Of a DNA stretch of 40,920 nt, positions 1 through 7,969 are shown in pieces (positions within the stretch are counted from its first letter, which is position 1; each line of letters starts with the position of its first letter). The notes beneath the pieces are model-generated. The model ran no database searches. It saw only the letters and a program-made list of their open reading frames with translations, and was not told the origin of the DNA. Both the position numbers and the translations under genes were made by a program. Where the stretch lies: positions 1 through 40,920 of the forward strand of contig CANROF010000020.1 of the NCBI GenBank assembly GCA_947632155.1. Reading direction: 5' to 3'. Source of the DNA: an uncultured Oscillospiraceae bacterium. GTDB taxonomy: Bacteria > Bacillota > Clostridia > Oscillospirales > Oscillospiraceae.

Positions 1-83
1 CAGCTATTGTATCACGGGCATCTTAAAGTCTGCTGATACTGAAATCTTTTTACTTGAAACTTATTATACGAGGAGAATAGATT

Positions 84-1355
84 ATGTTTACTGCTGTCGT
101 AGGCATCAACTGGGGCGATGAGGGCAAGGGCCGCATGGTGGACCTTTTGAGCTCCCAATATGACATCGTCGTCCGCTATCAGGGCGGCAACAACGCCGGC
201 CACACCGTGGTCAACGAGCGGGGCAAGTTCATTTTGAACCTGCTGCCCTCCGGCATTTTGCGGGACGAGACGGTGAACGTCATGGGCCCCGGCATGGTCA
301 TCGACTTAGAGCACCTCACCGGCGAGATTGGGCGCCTCCGGGAGAAGGGAATCGAGATAAGCCCCCGGCACCTTGTGATCTCCGACCGGGCCACCGTCTG
401 TATGCCCTACCACAAGATGATGGACATCTTGGAGGAGGAGCGCCTGGGCGGTAAGGCCTACGGCTCCACCCGCCGCGGCATCGCCCCGGTGTACGCCGAC
501 AAATACATGAAAAAGACCGTCCGCATGGGGGACCTTTTCCACCCCGAGACGCTGAAGGCCCACCTGCGGGACATCTGCCAGTGGAAGAACCTCACCGTGG
601 CCGGGGGCTATAAGCACGAGCCCGTCAGCGCGGACGAGATGTACGCCTGGCTTGAGAAGTACGGCTTCCCCCTCAGAGACTACGTGAAGGACACCACCCG
701 CTACCTCACGGACGCGGCGGAGAGCGGCAAGTCCGTGATGTTCGAGGCCCAGCTCGGGGCGCTGCGGGACATCGACTTTGGCATCTACCCCTATACCTCC
801 AGCTCCAGCACCATCGCCGCCTACGCCCCCATCGGCGCGGGCATCCCGGCCAAGCGGCTTGACAGCATCGTTGGCATCATGAAGGCCTACTCAAGCTGCG
901 TGGGCGCGGGCCCCTTCACCTGCGAGATGTTCGGCGCGGAGGCCGACGCCCTCCGGGAGGCCGGAGGCGAGTACGGCGCCGCCACGGGCCGTCCCCGGAG
1001 AGTGGGCGGCTTCGACGTGGTGGCCTCCCGCTACGGCTGCCTCGTCCAGGGCGCCACGGAGATCGCCCTCACGAAGCTCGATGTGCTCAGCTACATGGAC
1101 CGCATCCCCGTGGTCACCCACTACGACGTGAACGGCAAAATTGTGGACGATTTCCCCTCCGGCGACGAGCTGGAGGCCGCCAAGCCCGTGGTGGAGTACC
1201 TCCCCGGCTGGCACCGCGACATCTCCGCCTGCCGCAGCTTCGACGACCTGCCCCGGGAGGCCCAGGATTACGTAAACTTCATCGCCGAGTCCACGGGCAC
1301 CCACATCAAATACGTCTCCGTCGGCGCCGGGAGAGACGAGTATTTTGAGATGTGA
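84..1355 (+). CDS. purA: Adenylosuccinate synthetase
   Basis: Catalyses GTP-dependent condensation of IMP and aspartate to adenylosuccinate, the first committed step to AMP, in the cytoplasm. The 423-residue product has the family length. It shows the N-terminal GDEGKGRMVD loop (residues 12-21), which carries the catalytic Asp, and the NAGHTVV motif around residues 37-43 with the catalytic His. A C-terminal TGRPRRVGGFD segment matches the family's nucleotide/aspartate-binding loop. The ATG at 84 follows AGGAGA (71-76) with 7-bp spacing. It is followed 6 bp later by an unrecognised P-loop gene and then purC, so the three probably form one transcript. Identification is secure; the promoter is probably left of the window or in the first 60 bases, where I see no convincing -35/-10 pair. 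Confidence 0.97.
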   Translation: MFTAVVGINWGDEGKGRMVDLLSSQYDIVVRYQGGNNAGHTVVNERGKFILNLLPSGILRDETVNVMGPGMVIDLEHLTGEIGRLREKGIEISPRHLVISDRATVCMPYHKMMDILEEERLGGKAYGSTRRGIAPVYADKYMKKTVRMGDLFHPETLKAHLRDICQWKNLTVAGGYKHEPVSADEMYAWLEKYGFPLRDYVKDTTRYLTDAAESGKSVMFEAQLGALRDIDFGIYPYTSSSSTIAAYAPIGAGIPAKRLDSIVGIMKAYSSCVGAGPFTCEMFGAEADALREAGGEYGAATGRPRRVGGFDVVASRYGCLVQGATEIALTKLDVLSYMDRIPVVTHYDVNGKIVDDFPSGDELEAAKPVVEYLPGWHRDISACRSFDDLPREAQDYVNFIAESTGTHIKYVSVGAGRDEYFEM

Positions 1356-1361
1356 GGCGCG

Positions 1362-2060
1362 ATGAAAATCGAGATCAGTGACAACATCGTAAAGCATTAT
1401 CTTCAAAACGTCTACTTCCTAAGCGGCCACAGCTATGCCGGGAAGTCCACTATGGTTCGGATGCTCTCCGAGCGGTATGACATGATCGGCTGCGGGGAGA
1501 ACTACCACGACGTCTTTCCCCGGGACAGGCTCTCCCGCTGGCAGCAGCCAGCCCTCTCCTACTTTGACACCATGTCCGGCTGGCGGGAGTGGCTGAGCAT
1601 GACACCCGAGGAGCACTGGCGCTGGACCCAGGAGACAAGTCGGGAGTGCGCGGAGATCGAGATCATGGAGCTTTGCAGGCTCTCCGCGTCGGGGAAGAAG
1701 ATCGTGGCGGACACCAACATCCCGCCGGACATCCTCCAAAAAATCTCCGACTACGACCACGTGGCGATCCTCCTCACGGACCCGCCGGACATAACGGCGA
1801 AGAAATTTTTTGACCGGGACGACCCGGACAAGAAATTTATGCTGGAGCAGATAAAGCTCTGCCCCGACCCGGAGGCTGCCACGGAGAATTTCAGGTCCTG
1901 GCTCACCTACCGCCCGCCCCTGGACACGGACTGGGAGCACACGGGCTTTTGGACCTACACCCGCCGGGACTTTGAGCACGACACAAGGGAAAATATGCTC
2001 GCGGCTTTGGCGGAGCATTTCAAACTGACACAGACAAATCAAACCCAGGAGGTTTTATAA
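1362..2060 (+). CDS. P-loop kinase/AAA-like protein of unknown function in the purine operon
   Basis: 232 residues, function not recognised. The N-terminus has a Walker A motif, SGHSYAGKSTMV (about residues 21-32), after a short beta-strand, as in small nucleotide/shikimate-kinase-like folds. A strand ending in VADTN (about residue 115) and an ILLTDPPD strand (about 136-143) fit the core of such a fold. No signal peptide or membrane segment is seen. The start lies 6 bp after the purA stop, with GAGGCG as weak ribosome binding site. Its last codons contain the AGGAGG (2047-2052) that serves purC. The tight packing between purA and purC suggests co-expression and perhaps a nucleotide-related role, but that is inference from context. 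It could equally be a small-molecule kinase or a nucleotide-sensing protein. Confidence 0.85.
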   Translation: MKIEISDNIVKHYLQNVYFLSGHSYAGKSTMVRMLSERYDMIGCGENYHDVFPRDRLSRWQQPALSYFDTMSGWREWLSMTPEEHWRWTQETSRECAEIEIMELCRLSASGKKIVADTNIPPDILQKISDYDHVAILLTDPPDITAKKFFDRDDPDKKFMLEQIKLCPDPEAATENFRSWLTYRPPLDTDWEHTGFWTYTRRDFEHDTRENMLAALAEHFKLTQTNQTQEVL

Positions 2061-2063
2061 AAC

Positions 2064-2770
<707 letters not shown>

Positions 2771-2774
<4 letters not shown>

Positions 2775-2936
2775 AAGGCCTGGCGGCCTTTCAGTGCCAA
2801 AGGGGAACCTGCGGAAGTTTTTTCTGAATTCTGCGGAATTCAGAAAAAATTTCCTGCTGTCACGCTGCGCGCGCCGCAAGCGGCACACTTGCGTGACAAA
2901 AGGGATTTTTCTCAAGGCACATGTCCTTGAGAAAAA
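2771..2936 (+). repeat. Multi-hairpin intergenic repeat, copy 1
   Basis: Four consecutive hairpins. Stem 1 pairs 2771-2780 with 2785-2794 (10 bp). Stem 2 pairs 2818-2831 with 2836-2849 (14 bp, loop TGCG). Stem 3 pairs 2858-2865 with 2891-2898, with an inner GCCGC/GCGGC stem at 2873-2884. Stem 4 pairs 2906-2917 with 2925-2936 (12 bp). Linkers TGCGGAA, CTGCTGTC and GACAAAAGG are shared with the copies at 7665 and 16355, while the stem arms differ but stay complementary. It lies between purC and purF. It may be a transcribed 3'-UTR RNA, or the footprint of a palindromic mobile element. No transposase or target-site duplication is apparent. Confidence 0.85.
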
Positions 2937-3016
2937 TATATGAAAAAAATCTACGGTTGCACCGCTCAAAACTGAATGATCTGGTTTTGCAATGGGGCAG
3001 AAGGGATTCATAGCTT

Positions 3017-4447
3017 ATGGATAGCTTTGACCATATCCATGAGGAGTGCGGCGTATTCGGGATATACGCCGCAAATCCTTTTCATGTGGGAAATACTGTA
3101 TATTACGGCCTCTACGCCCTCCAGCACCGGGGGCAGGAGAGCTGCGGGATCACCGTCTCCAACAACGGGCGCTTCACCACCCACAAGGACCTGGGGCTGG
3201 TGAGCGACGTGTTCACCCCCGAGGAGCTGGAAAAGTTAGGGGAGGGGAGCATGGCGGTGGGGCACGTGCGCTACGGCACCACCGGCAATTCCGGGCGCGA
3301 GAACGCCCAGCCCATTGTGGTGAGCCACTTCACCGGGGCGCTGGCCACGGTCCACAACGGGAATTTGACCAACGCCGGGGAGCTCCGCCACGAGCTGGAG
3401 AGCCGCGGGGCCATCTTCCACACCACCTCGGACACGGAGATCATCTCCTACGTCCTGACCCAGGAGCGGCTGGAGACGTACACCCCGGAGGACGCGGTCC
3501 TGCGGGCCATGAACCGCTTAAAGGGCGCCTACTCCCTTATTTTGATGCTGGAGGACAAGCTCATCGCCGTCCGGGACAAGAACGGCTTCCGGCCCCTGTG
3601 CTACGGGCGCAACGGCCACGGGGATTATATCATCGCCTCGGAGACTTGCGCCCTCAGCTCCGTCTCCGCCGAGTACATCCGGGATATAAAGCCCGGGGAG
3701 GTGGTGGTATTCGACAAAACCGGCGTCCACAGCCTTTCGGATAACTGCGGCAAGGCCCCGGAGGCCCTGTGCATCTTCGAGTATATCTACTTTGCCCGCC
3801 CGGACTCCCGCATCGACGGGGCGTCCATCCACCACGCCCGGCTTCGCGCCGGGAAATTCCTGGCCCAGGACTACCCGGTGGAGGCGGACATCGTCATCGG
3901 CGTCCCGGACTCCGGCACCGACGGGGCCATCGGCTACGCCAAGGAGAGCGGCATCCCCTACGACATCGGCCTTATCAAAAACAAGTATATCGGCCGCACG
4001 TTCATAAGCCCCGGCCAGAAGTCCCGGGAAACCGGCGTGCGGATAAAGCTCAACGCCGTCCGGGAGACGGTGGAGGGCAAGCGGGTGGTTTTGGTGGACG
4101 ACTCCATCGTGAGGAGCACCACCATCGCCCGGACTGTCGCCATCCTCCGGGAGGCCGGAGCCACCCAGGTCCACGTCCGCATCACCGCGCCGCCGTTTTT
4201 GAACCCCTGCTATTACGGGGTGGACATCGACTCCCGGGAGAACCTCATCGCCTGCAAGTACACCGTTCCGGAGATCTGCCAGCTCATCGGCGCGGACTCC
4301 CTGGGGTATCTGGACATCCGCCACTTAAACGAGCTCCCGGGAAATGAGGGCCACACCTACTGCACCGCCTGCTTCACCGGCGACTACAAGACGCGCCTGC
4401 CGGAGGAGACGAAGCGGGATATGTTCGAAAAACCGGATAACGCATAG
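3017..4447 (+). CDS. purF: Amidophosphoribosyltransferase (glutamine PRPP amidotransferase)
   Basis: First committed step of purine synthesis: PRPP plus glutamine gives phosphoribosylamine. The 476-residue product starts with a 10-residue propeptide (MDSFDHIHEE) before CGVFGIY; Cys11 would become the N-terminal nucleophile after processing. The N-terminal Ntn glutaminase domain includes LQHRGQES and HVRYGTTG. The phosphoribosyltransferase domain has the PRPP loop VVLVDDSIVRSTT (about residues 357-369). A C-terminal YCTACFTG segment and Cys in ACKYT match ligands of the 4Fe-4S cluster in the B. subtilis-type enzyme. AAGGGA at 3001-3006 precedes the ATG by 10 bp. A multi-hairpin repeat separates it from purC, so it may have its own promoter, though none is clear at 2937-3016. 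Confidence 0.97.
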   Translation: MDSFDHIHEECGVFGIYAANPFHVGNTVYYGLYALQHRGQESCGITVSNNGRFTTHKDLGLVSDVFTPEELEKLGEGSMAVGHVRYGTTGNSGRENAQPIVVSHFTGALATVHNGNLTNAGELRHELESRGAIFHTTSDTEIISYVLTQERLETYTPEDAVLRAMNRLKGAYSLILMLEDKLIAVRDKNGFRPLCYGRNGHGDYIIASETCALSSVSAEYIRDIKPGEVVVFDKTGVHSLSDNCGKAPEALCIFEYIYFARPDSRIDGASIHHARLRAGKFLAQDYPVEADIVIGVPDSGTDGAIGYAKESGIPYDIGLIKNKYIGRTFISPGQKSRETGVRIKLNAVRETVEGKRVVLVDDSIVRSTTIARTVAILREAGATQVHVRITAPPFLNPCYYGVDIDSRENLIACKYTVPEICQLIGADSLGYLDIRHLNELPGNEGHTYCTACFTGDYKTRLPEETKRDMFEKPDNA

Positions 4448-4450
4448 GAC

Positions 4451-4482
4451 TGTCGGAAAAGCCCGTCAGGGCTTTTTCGACA
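4451..4482 (+). repeat. Solitary hairpin resembling stem 1 of the multi-hairpin repeat
   Basis: Arms 4451-4464 and 4469-4482 pair over 14 bp with a single G:T pair, loop GTCA. The sequence is nearly identical to stem 1 of the element copy at 16355-16386 (TGTCGAAAAAGCCC arms), but none of the other three hairpins follows. It lies just after purF and directly before a normal terminator. It could be a decayed or founder piece of the repeat family, or part of a tandem terminator. Confidence 0.7.
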
Positions 4483-4487
4483 GCCTG

Positions 4488-4516
4488 AAAGGGGACCTTT
4501 TCGGTCCCCTTTTATT
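4488..4516. terminator. Bidirectional terminator between convergent purF and yhaM
   Basis: AAAGGGGACC (4488-4497) pairs with GGTCCCCTTT (4503-4512) around a TTTTC loop and is followed by TTATTGT. The A-tract before and T-tract after allow it to work in both directions, which suits the convergent genes: purF ends at 4447 on the plus strand and yhaM ends at 4520 on the minus strand. Confidence 0.85.
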
Positions 4517-4519
4517 GTA

Positions 4520-5467
4520 TCATCCGTGCTTATATATCTTTTTGTCCAGCGCGAAGATGCGTTGGCTGAACTGGCCGGGGGATAGGGGCTCTAAGTTTTC
4601 GCGGTAGATCTCCATGCGGCTGTCGATGAGGTCGATGTAGGAGAGGAGCTCCGCCTCGGCGCACATGGGGCGGACGGCGGCGCCGAACTCCGGCTCGCCG
4701 TGGTGGGAGAGGAGCATGTGCTCCAAAAGCACCGCCTTTTCCTCCGGAGTGCCCAGCCTTTTGGCGGCCTCCGCCACCTCGCCGGCGCCCATGACCAGGT
4801 GCCCCAGAAGCTCGCCGCTGACGGAGTACTCCGTCACCAGACCCAGCTCCGTGAAGAGAAATTCCCGCTCCTTGCCGATGTCGTGGAGGCACGTCCCGGC
4901 CAGCAGGAGGCTCCTGTCCACGGTGCCGGCATAGAGCGTTGAGAGGAGATCCGCCTGCCGGACCATGTTGAGCGTGTGCATCAAAAGGCCGTTTAAAAAG
5001 CTGTGGTGGACGCTCTTGGCCGCCGGAATGGTCCGGAGAGCCTCGCCGTGGCGCTGGAGCACGTCCCGGCACACCGCCCGGTAATCGGGGTCGGCGATGG
5101 AGTCCACGAATTTCAGAAGCTCCGCCCAGGACGCCTCCGGGTCGATGGGAGCCGTGGGCACCAGCGACGCCGGGTCGTAGGCATCGCCGTCCTCGGCAAG
5201 GCGTATCTTGTCCACGTTCACCTGGAGGGCGCCGCGAAACTCCGTGACGGTCCCGCGTATTTTCAGGACCTGCCCCTCGTCCGCGGGGCCGATGGAGCCG
5301 TGGTAGTCCCAGACCTTGGCGTCCACGTCGCCGGTGGCGTCGCCCAGCACGGCGCTTAAAAAGGGCTTTCCGTTGGAGGATATTTTCGCCGCGGCGGACC
5401 TTAAAATGTAGAACCCCTCAAAGGTGTCGCCCACGCGCATATCCGAGACGCTGAGATCTTGTTCCAT
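4520..5467 (-). CDS. yhaM: 3'-5' exoribonuclease YhaM-like (OB fold plus HD domain)
   Basis: About 315 residues, the YhaM family length (B. subtilis YhaM is a 3'-5' exoribonuclease with some DNase activity). The first ~85 residues form an OB-type nucleic-acid-binding region (FEGFYILRSAAAKISSNGKP, then KVWDYHG). The HD domain follows, with SVHHSFLNGLLMHTLNM and AGTCLHDIGKEREF, then LLSHHGEPEFG, supplying the metal-binding His/Asp residues. Two in-frame ATGs exist at 5473 and 5467. I chose 5467 because GAGGG (5474-5478) is 6 bp upstream of it but abuts the other. In B. subtilis yhaM lies with yhaO and yhaN; here those genes are on the opposite strand 4 kb away. Confidence 0.9.
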   Translation of the reverse strand: MEQDLSVSDMRVGDTFEGFYILRSAAAKISSNGKPFLSAVLGDATGDVDAKVWDYHGSIGPADEGQVLKIRGTVTEFRGALQVNVDKIRLAEDGDAYDPASLVPTAPIDPEASWAELLKFVDSIADPDYRAVCRDVLQRHGEALRTIPAAKSVHHSFLNGLLMHTLNMVRQADLLSTLYAGTVDRSLLLAGTCLHDIGKEREFLFTELGLVTEYSVSGELLGHLVMGAGEVAEAAKRLGTPEEKAVLLEHMLLSHHGEPEFGAAVRPMCAEAELLSYIDLIDSRMEIYRENLEPLSPGQFSQRIFALDKKIYKHG

Positions 5468-5496
5468 ATCCATCCCTCACAAATCATTTTACCTCT

Positions 5497-5523
5497 ATTA
5501 TATCACCGAAAAAGTTTTTTTCA
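5497..5523 (-). promoter_or_regulatory. Probable sigma-A promoter for yhaM (extended -10)
   Basis: On the minus strand TATAAT (complement of 5497-5502) is preceded by TGA, giving an extended -10. TTGAAA (complement of 5518-5523) lies 15 bp upstream. The start codon is about 30 bp downstream. It faces away from the beta-helix gene promoter at 5542-5569. Confidence 0.6.
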
Positions 5524-5541
5524 ACGGGAAAATGCCGCGTC

Positions 5542-5569
5542 TTGACATTTGGGCGAGAGGGAATATAAT
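5542..5569 (+). promoter_or_regulatory. Consensus sigma-A promoter for the beta-helix gene
   Basis: TTGACA at 5542-5547 and TATAAT at 5564-5569 with a 16-bp spacer: both hexamers match consensus exactly. Predicted start near 5576 leaves a leader of about 55 nt with AAGGCGGG before the ATG at 5631. I see no operator-like palindrome beside it, so strong constitutive expression is plausible. Confidence 0.8.
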
Positions 5570-5630
5570 AAAAATGGTTGAATAAAACCCTAAATTCCAT
5601 TAAATAAATATTTCTGAAAGGCGGGATACC

Positions 5631-7658
5631 ATGTCGCAGCGCATCTGGCAGACAAGAGCATTCGGTCAGTCCACGGACCTCAATATGACCTCCACGCTGA
5701 AGCTCCCGGAGTACGCCCATAAGGTGGGCGTCAACACGGCGTATGTCTCGGAGGACGGCTCCGTCACCGTGGAGAGCCGCGGCGGCAAGATCGCCGGCGG
5801 CCACGACGGTATGGCGTACCACTACGTAAAGCTGGACCCGGACCGGGAGACGTTCCGCCTCTCGGCGCGGGTGAGGCCCCTCAACTACGGGCGCCTGGGC
5901 ACCCAGGACCTGCCCCAGCAGTGCGGCTTTGGCATCATGGCCCGGGACGCCCTGGGCACGGCCCGGCGGGACCCCTTTGACCCGGCCTTCCAGGAGCTGC
6001 CCGCGGCGTCCAATATGGTCTTCGTCGGCGTCCTGGCGGGGAGCCGCCAGGAGAACGAGCCCGTGGCCGTCTGCCGCCGGGGCGTGGCCAACATCCACGA
6101 TCTGGTGGGCGTGGAGCTCACTGAGCGCGGCATCCCGGGGGCAAGGACCATCGTCACCGGCGGGGAGGGCGTGCGCATGGAGCTGGGCCGGGACGGCCGG
6201 GGCTTCTACGCCGCCGTGGAGAGGCCCGACGGGACCATGTCGGAGCGCGTCTACCCCGAGGGATGCGGCGCGAATCTTCTCCAGCAGCTTGAGGGGGACG
6301 CCATGTACGTGGGCTTCTTCGCCTCCCGCAACGCCGAGGTCCGGTTTGAGGACATCGACCTTGAGATCGAGCCCTTCACGCCCCCGGCGGAGCTCCCGGA
6401 GCTCTGGCGGCCGGAGAATCACAACGTCCGGCCGAAGCTCTTCCTGCGCTCCGGGACCTACTCCTCCTCGGAGAGGTACATCCTGACCTTCCACGGCAAC
6501 AAGAGCGGCCTTGTGTACGTCAGCCGCGACGGGGAGAGCCTTGGCACCGCGGAGCTTTTGGACCGCCGCCCCTCCAACATGGAATTGCGTCTCCACCCGG
6601 GGGAGAACCGGCTGCGCTGCGATTACGACTTCCCCTCCGGGAGCCTCACGGAGACTTTCGCCGTCACCTACGAGCCCTCGGCGTACCCCAGCGACGTCCT
6701 CTGGGCCGCCCCCGACGGCGACCCCGACGCCCCGGGCACCAGGGAGGAGCCCGCCAGTCTCGCCGGGGCCGTCCGGCGATTGGGACAGGGCGGGACGGTC
6801 TACCTCCTGGAGGGCGTCTATAACGAGACGCTGCGCCTGGGGCCGGAGGATTCAGGCGCGCTGGACGCGGTAAAGACCGTGATGCCGGATGAGGGCGCGA
6901 AGGTGGTCTTCAAAAACGCGGGGCTCAAGCTGGGCGCCAACTTCTGGCACGTCTACGGCCTTGAGTTCACCGGAAAGCGCTCCGATGTCACCGGGAGCTT
7001 CAACACCGTGGAGCGCTGCCTCTTCCACCACTGCGACGAGACGGGCTTCCAGCTCGGCGGCGGTATGCCGGAGGGCTTCCAGTTCGCCTGGCCCTGCTAC
7101 AACACCGTCCGGGACTGCGAGTCCTACGGCAACCGGGACCGGCAGAACATGAACGCCGACGGCTTCGCCCCGAAATTGGGCGTGGGGCCGGGGAACGTAT
7201 TCGAGGGGTGCATCTCCCACGGGAACGTGGACGACGGCTTCGACCTCTACAACAAGGTGGAGAAGGGACCCAACGCCCCCGTGACGCTGCGCAACTGCGT
7301 GGCCTACGAGAACGGCGTCTGGGTGGACCCGGAGGACCCCGCCCACGTCATCGCCGGCGGCGGAGGCGGCAACGGCTTCAAGCTGGGCGGCGAGGGCATG
7401 CCCGTGGGGCACGTGGTGGAAAACTGCGTGTCGTTCAAAAACTCCATGGCGGGCTTTTCGGACAACTTCAACCCCGGGGCTCTGCGCGTCACCGGCTGTA
7501 CCGCCGTGGACAACCAGCAGCAGAATTTCATCTTCCGGGATAACCCCGTCTCCGCCCCCAGGGGCGTCTACCGCCGGAACATCTCCATCCGCACCGCCCC
7601 CAGCGCCTGGCACGACTCCGTCACCGGCGACGCGGACGGGACAAACAGGTTTATTTGA
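5631..7658 (+). CDS. Right-handed parallel beta-helix protein, pectate-lyase-like, without signal peptide
   Basis: 675 residues. The first ~215 residues look like a beta-sandwich/jelly-roll region (YHYVKLDPDRETFRLSARVR, then CGFGIMARDA), followed by a linker rich in Pro and Glu. From about residue 365 a parallel beta-helix begins (GTREEPASLAGAVRRLGQGG is a typical first rung). It has repeated turn motifs such as NTVERCLFHHCDETGFQL, YNTVRDCESYGNRD and NVFEGCISHGNVDDGFDLY. Such proteins include PL9-like pectate lyases and other polysaccharide lyases or hydrolases. The N-terminus is hydrophilic with no signal peptide or lipobox, so a cytoplasmic product acting on imported oligosaccharides, or a non-classical route, is implied. 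Substrate is unknown. It stands alone between its own promoter and a multi-hairpin repeat. Confidence 0.85.
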   Translation: MSQRIWQTRAFGQSTDLNMTSTLKLPEYAHKVGVNTAYVSEDGSVTVESRGGKIAGGHDGMAYHYVKLDPDRETFRLSARVRPLNYGRLGTQDLPQQCGFGIMARDALGTARRDPFDPAFQELPAASNMVFVGVLAGSRQENEPVAVCRRGVANIHDLVGVELTERGIPGARTIVTGGEGVRMELGRDGRGFYAAVERPDGTMSERVYPEGCGANLLQQLEGDAMYVGFFASRNAEVRFEDIDLEIEPFTPPAELPELWRPENHNVRPKLFLRSGTYSSSERYILTFHGNKSGLVYVSRDGESLGTAELLDRRPSNMELRLHPGENRLRCDYDFPSGSLTETFAVTYEPSAYPSDVLWAAPDGDPDAPGTREEPASLAGAVRRLGQGGTVYLLEGVYNETLRLGPEDSGALDAVKTVMPDEGAKVVFKNAGLKLGANFWHVYGLEFTGKRSDVTGSFNTVERCLFHHCDETGFQLGGGMPEGFQFAWPCYNTVRDCESYGNRDRQNMNADGFAPKLGVGPGNVFEGCISHGNVDDGFDLYNKVEKGPNAPVTLRNCVAYENGVWVDPEDPAHVIAGGGGGNGFKLGGEGMPVGHVVENCVSFKNSMAGFSDNFNPGALRVTGCTAVDNQQQNFIFRDNPVSAPRGVYRRNISIRTAPSAWHDSVTGDADGTNRFI

Positions 7659-7664
7659 ACTGGC

Positions 7665-7831
7665 TTTGAAGCCCGGAGGGCTTCAAATGCCATGGGGACA
7701 CTTGCGGAATCCCCTGGCTGAATTTTGCGAAATTCAGCCAGGGGATTCCTGCTGTCGCCCTGCGCGCGCCGCAAGCGGCACACTTGGGCGACAAAAGGAA
7801 TTTTTTCCAAGGCACATGTCCTTGGAAAAAA
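7665..7831 (+). repeat. Multi-hairpin intergenic repeat, copy 2
   Basis: Same four-hairpin layout as at 2771. Stem 1 pairs 7665-7674 with 7678-7687. Stem 2 pairs 7710-7725 with 7730-7745 (16 bp, loop TGCG). Stem 3 pairs 7753-7760 with 7786-7793 around the same GCCGC/GCGGC inner stem. Stem 4 pairs 7801-7812 with 7820-7831. The outer arms of stem 2 are G/C-rich here but A/T-rich in the other copies, and both arms change together. It begins 7 bp after the beta-helix stop codon and ends before a terminator-like hairpin at 7851. Confidence 0.85.
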
Positions 7832-7850
7832 TAATGAATTTGAGCTGTAG

Positions 7851-7872
7851 GGGCCGCCTCTCTTGGCGGCCC
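7851..7872 (+). repeat. Solitary GTAGGGGCC-type hairpin, possible weak terminator
   Basis: GGGCCGCC (7851-7858) pairs with GGCGGCCC (7865-7872), loop TCTCTT. With the preceding GTAG it belongs to the same hairpin family as the array at 13057-13406 (GTAGGGG followed by a short inverted repeat ending in CCC). The trailing CTCCCTTTTAT gives only a weak T-tract, so termination activity is uncertain. Confidence 0.55.
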
Positions 7873-7928
7873 TCTCCCTTTTATCCCCGTTTTTTGTCAA
7901 AAAGGGGGTTTTCTGTTTTGGGGGTTTG

Positions 7929-7937
7929 TGTTATAAT
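7929..7937 (+). promoter_or_regulatory. Extended -10 promoter for the cardiolipin synthase gene
   Basis: TGTTATAAT is a complete extended -10 element (TGnTATAAT, TATAAT at 7932-7937). The -35 region 17 bp upstream (TTTCTG-like) is poor, as is common for extended -10 promoters. The ATG at 7970 lies about 25 nt from the expected start, preceded by CGGAGG. Confidence 0.65.
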
Positions 7938-7969
7938 AAAATGTATTATTATTATCTCGGAGGCGCGGC

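Noticed and set aside
1-83. Purine riboswitch or PurR box upstream of purA
   Set aside because: Only 83 bases are available and none shows the conserved riboswitch core or a PurR-box pair. A TATTAT at 62-67 is too close to the start codon to be a convincing -10.
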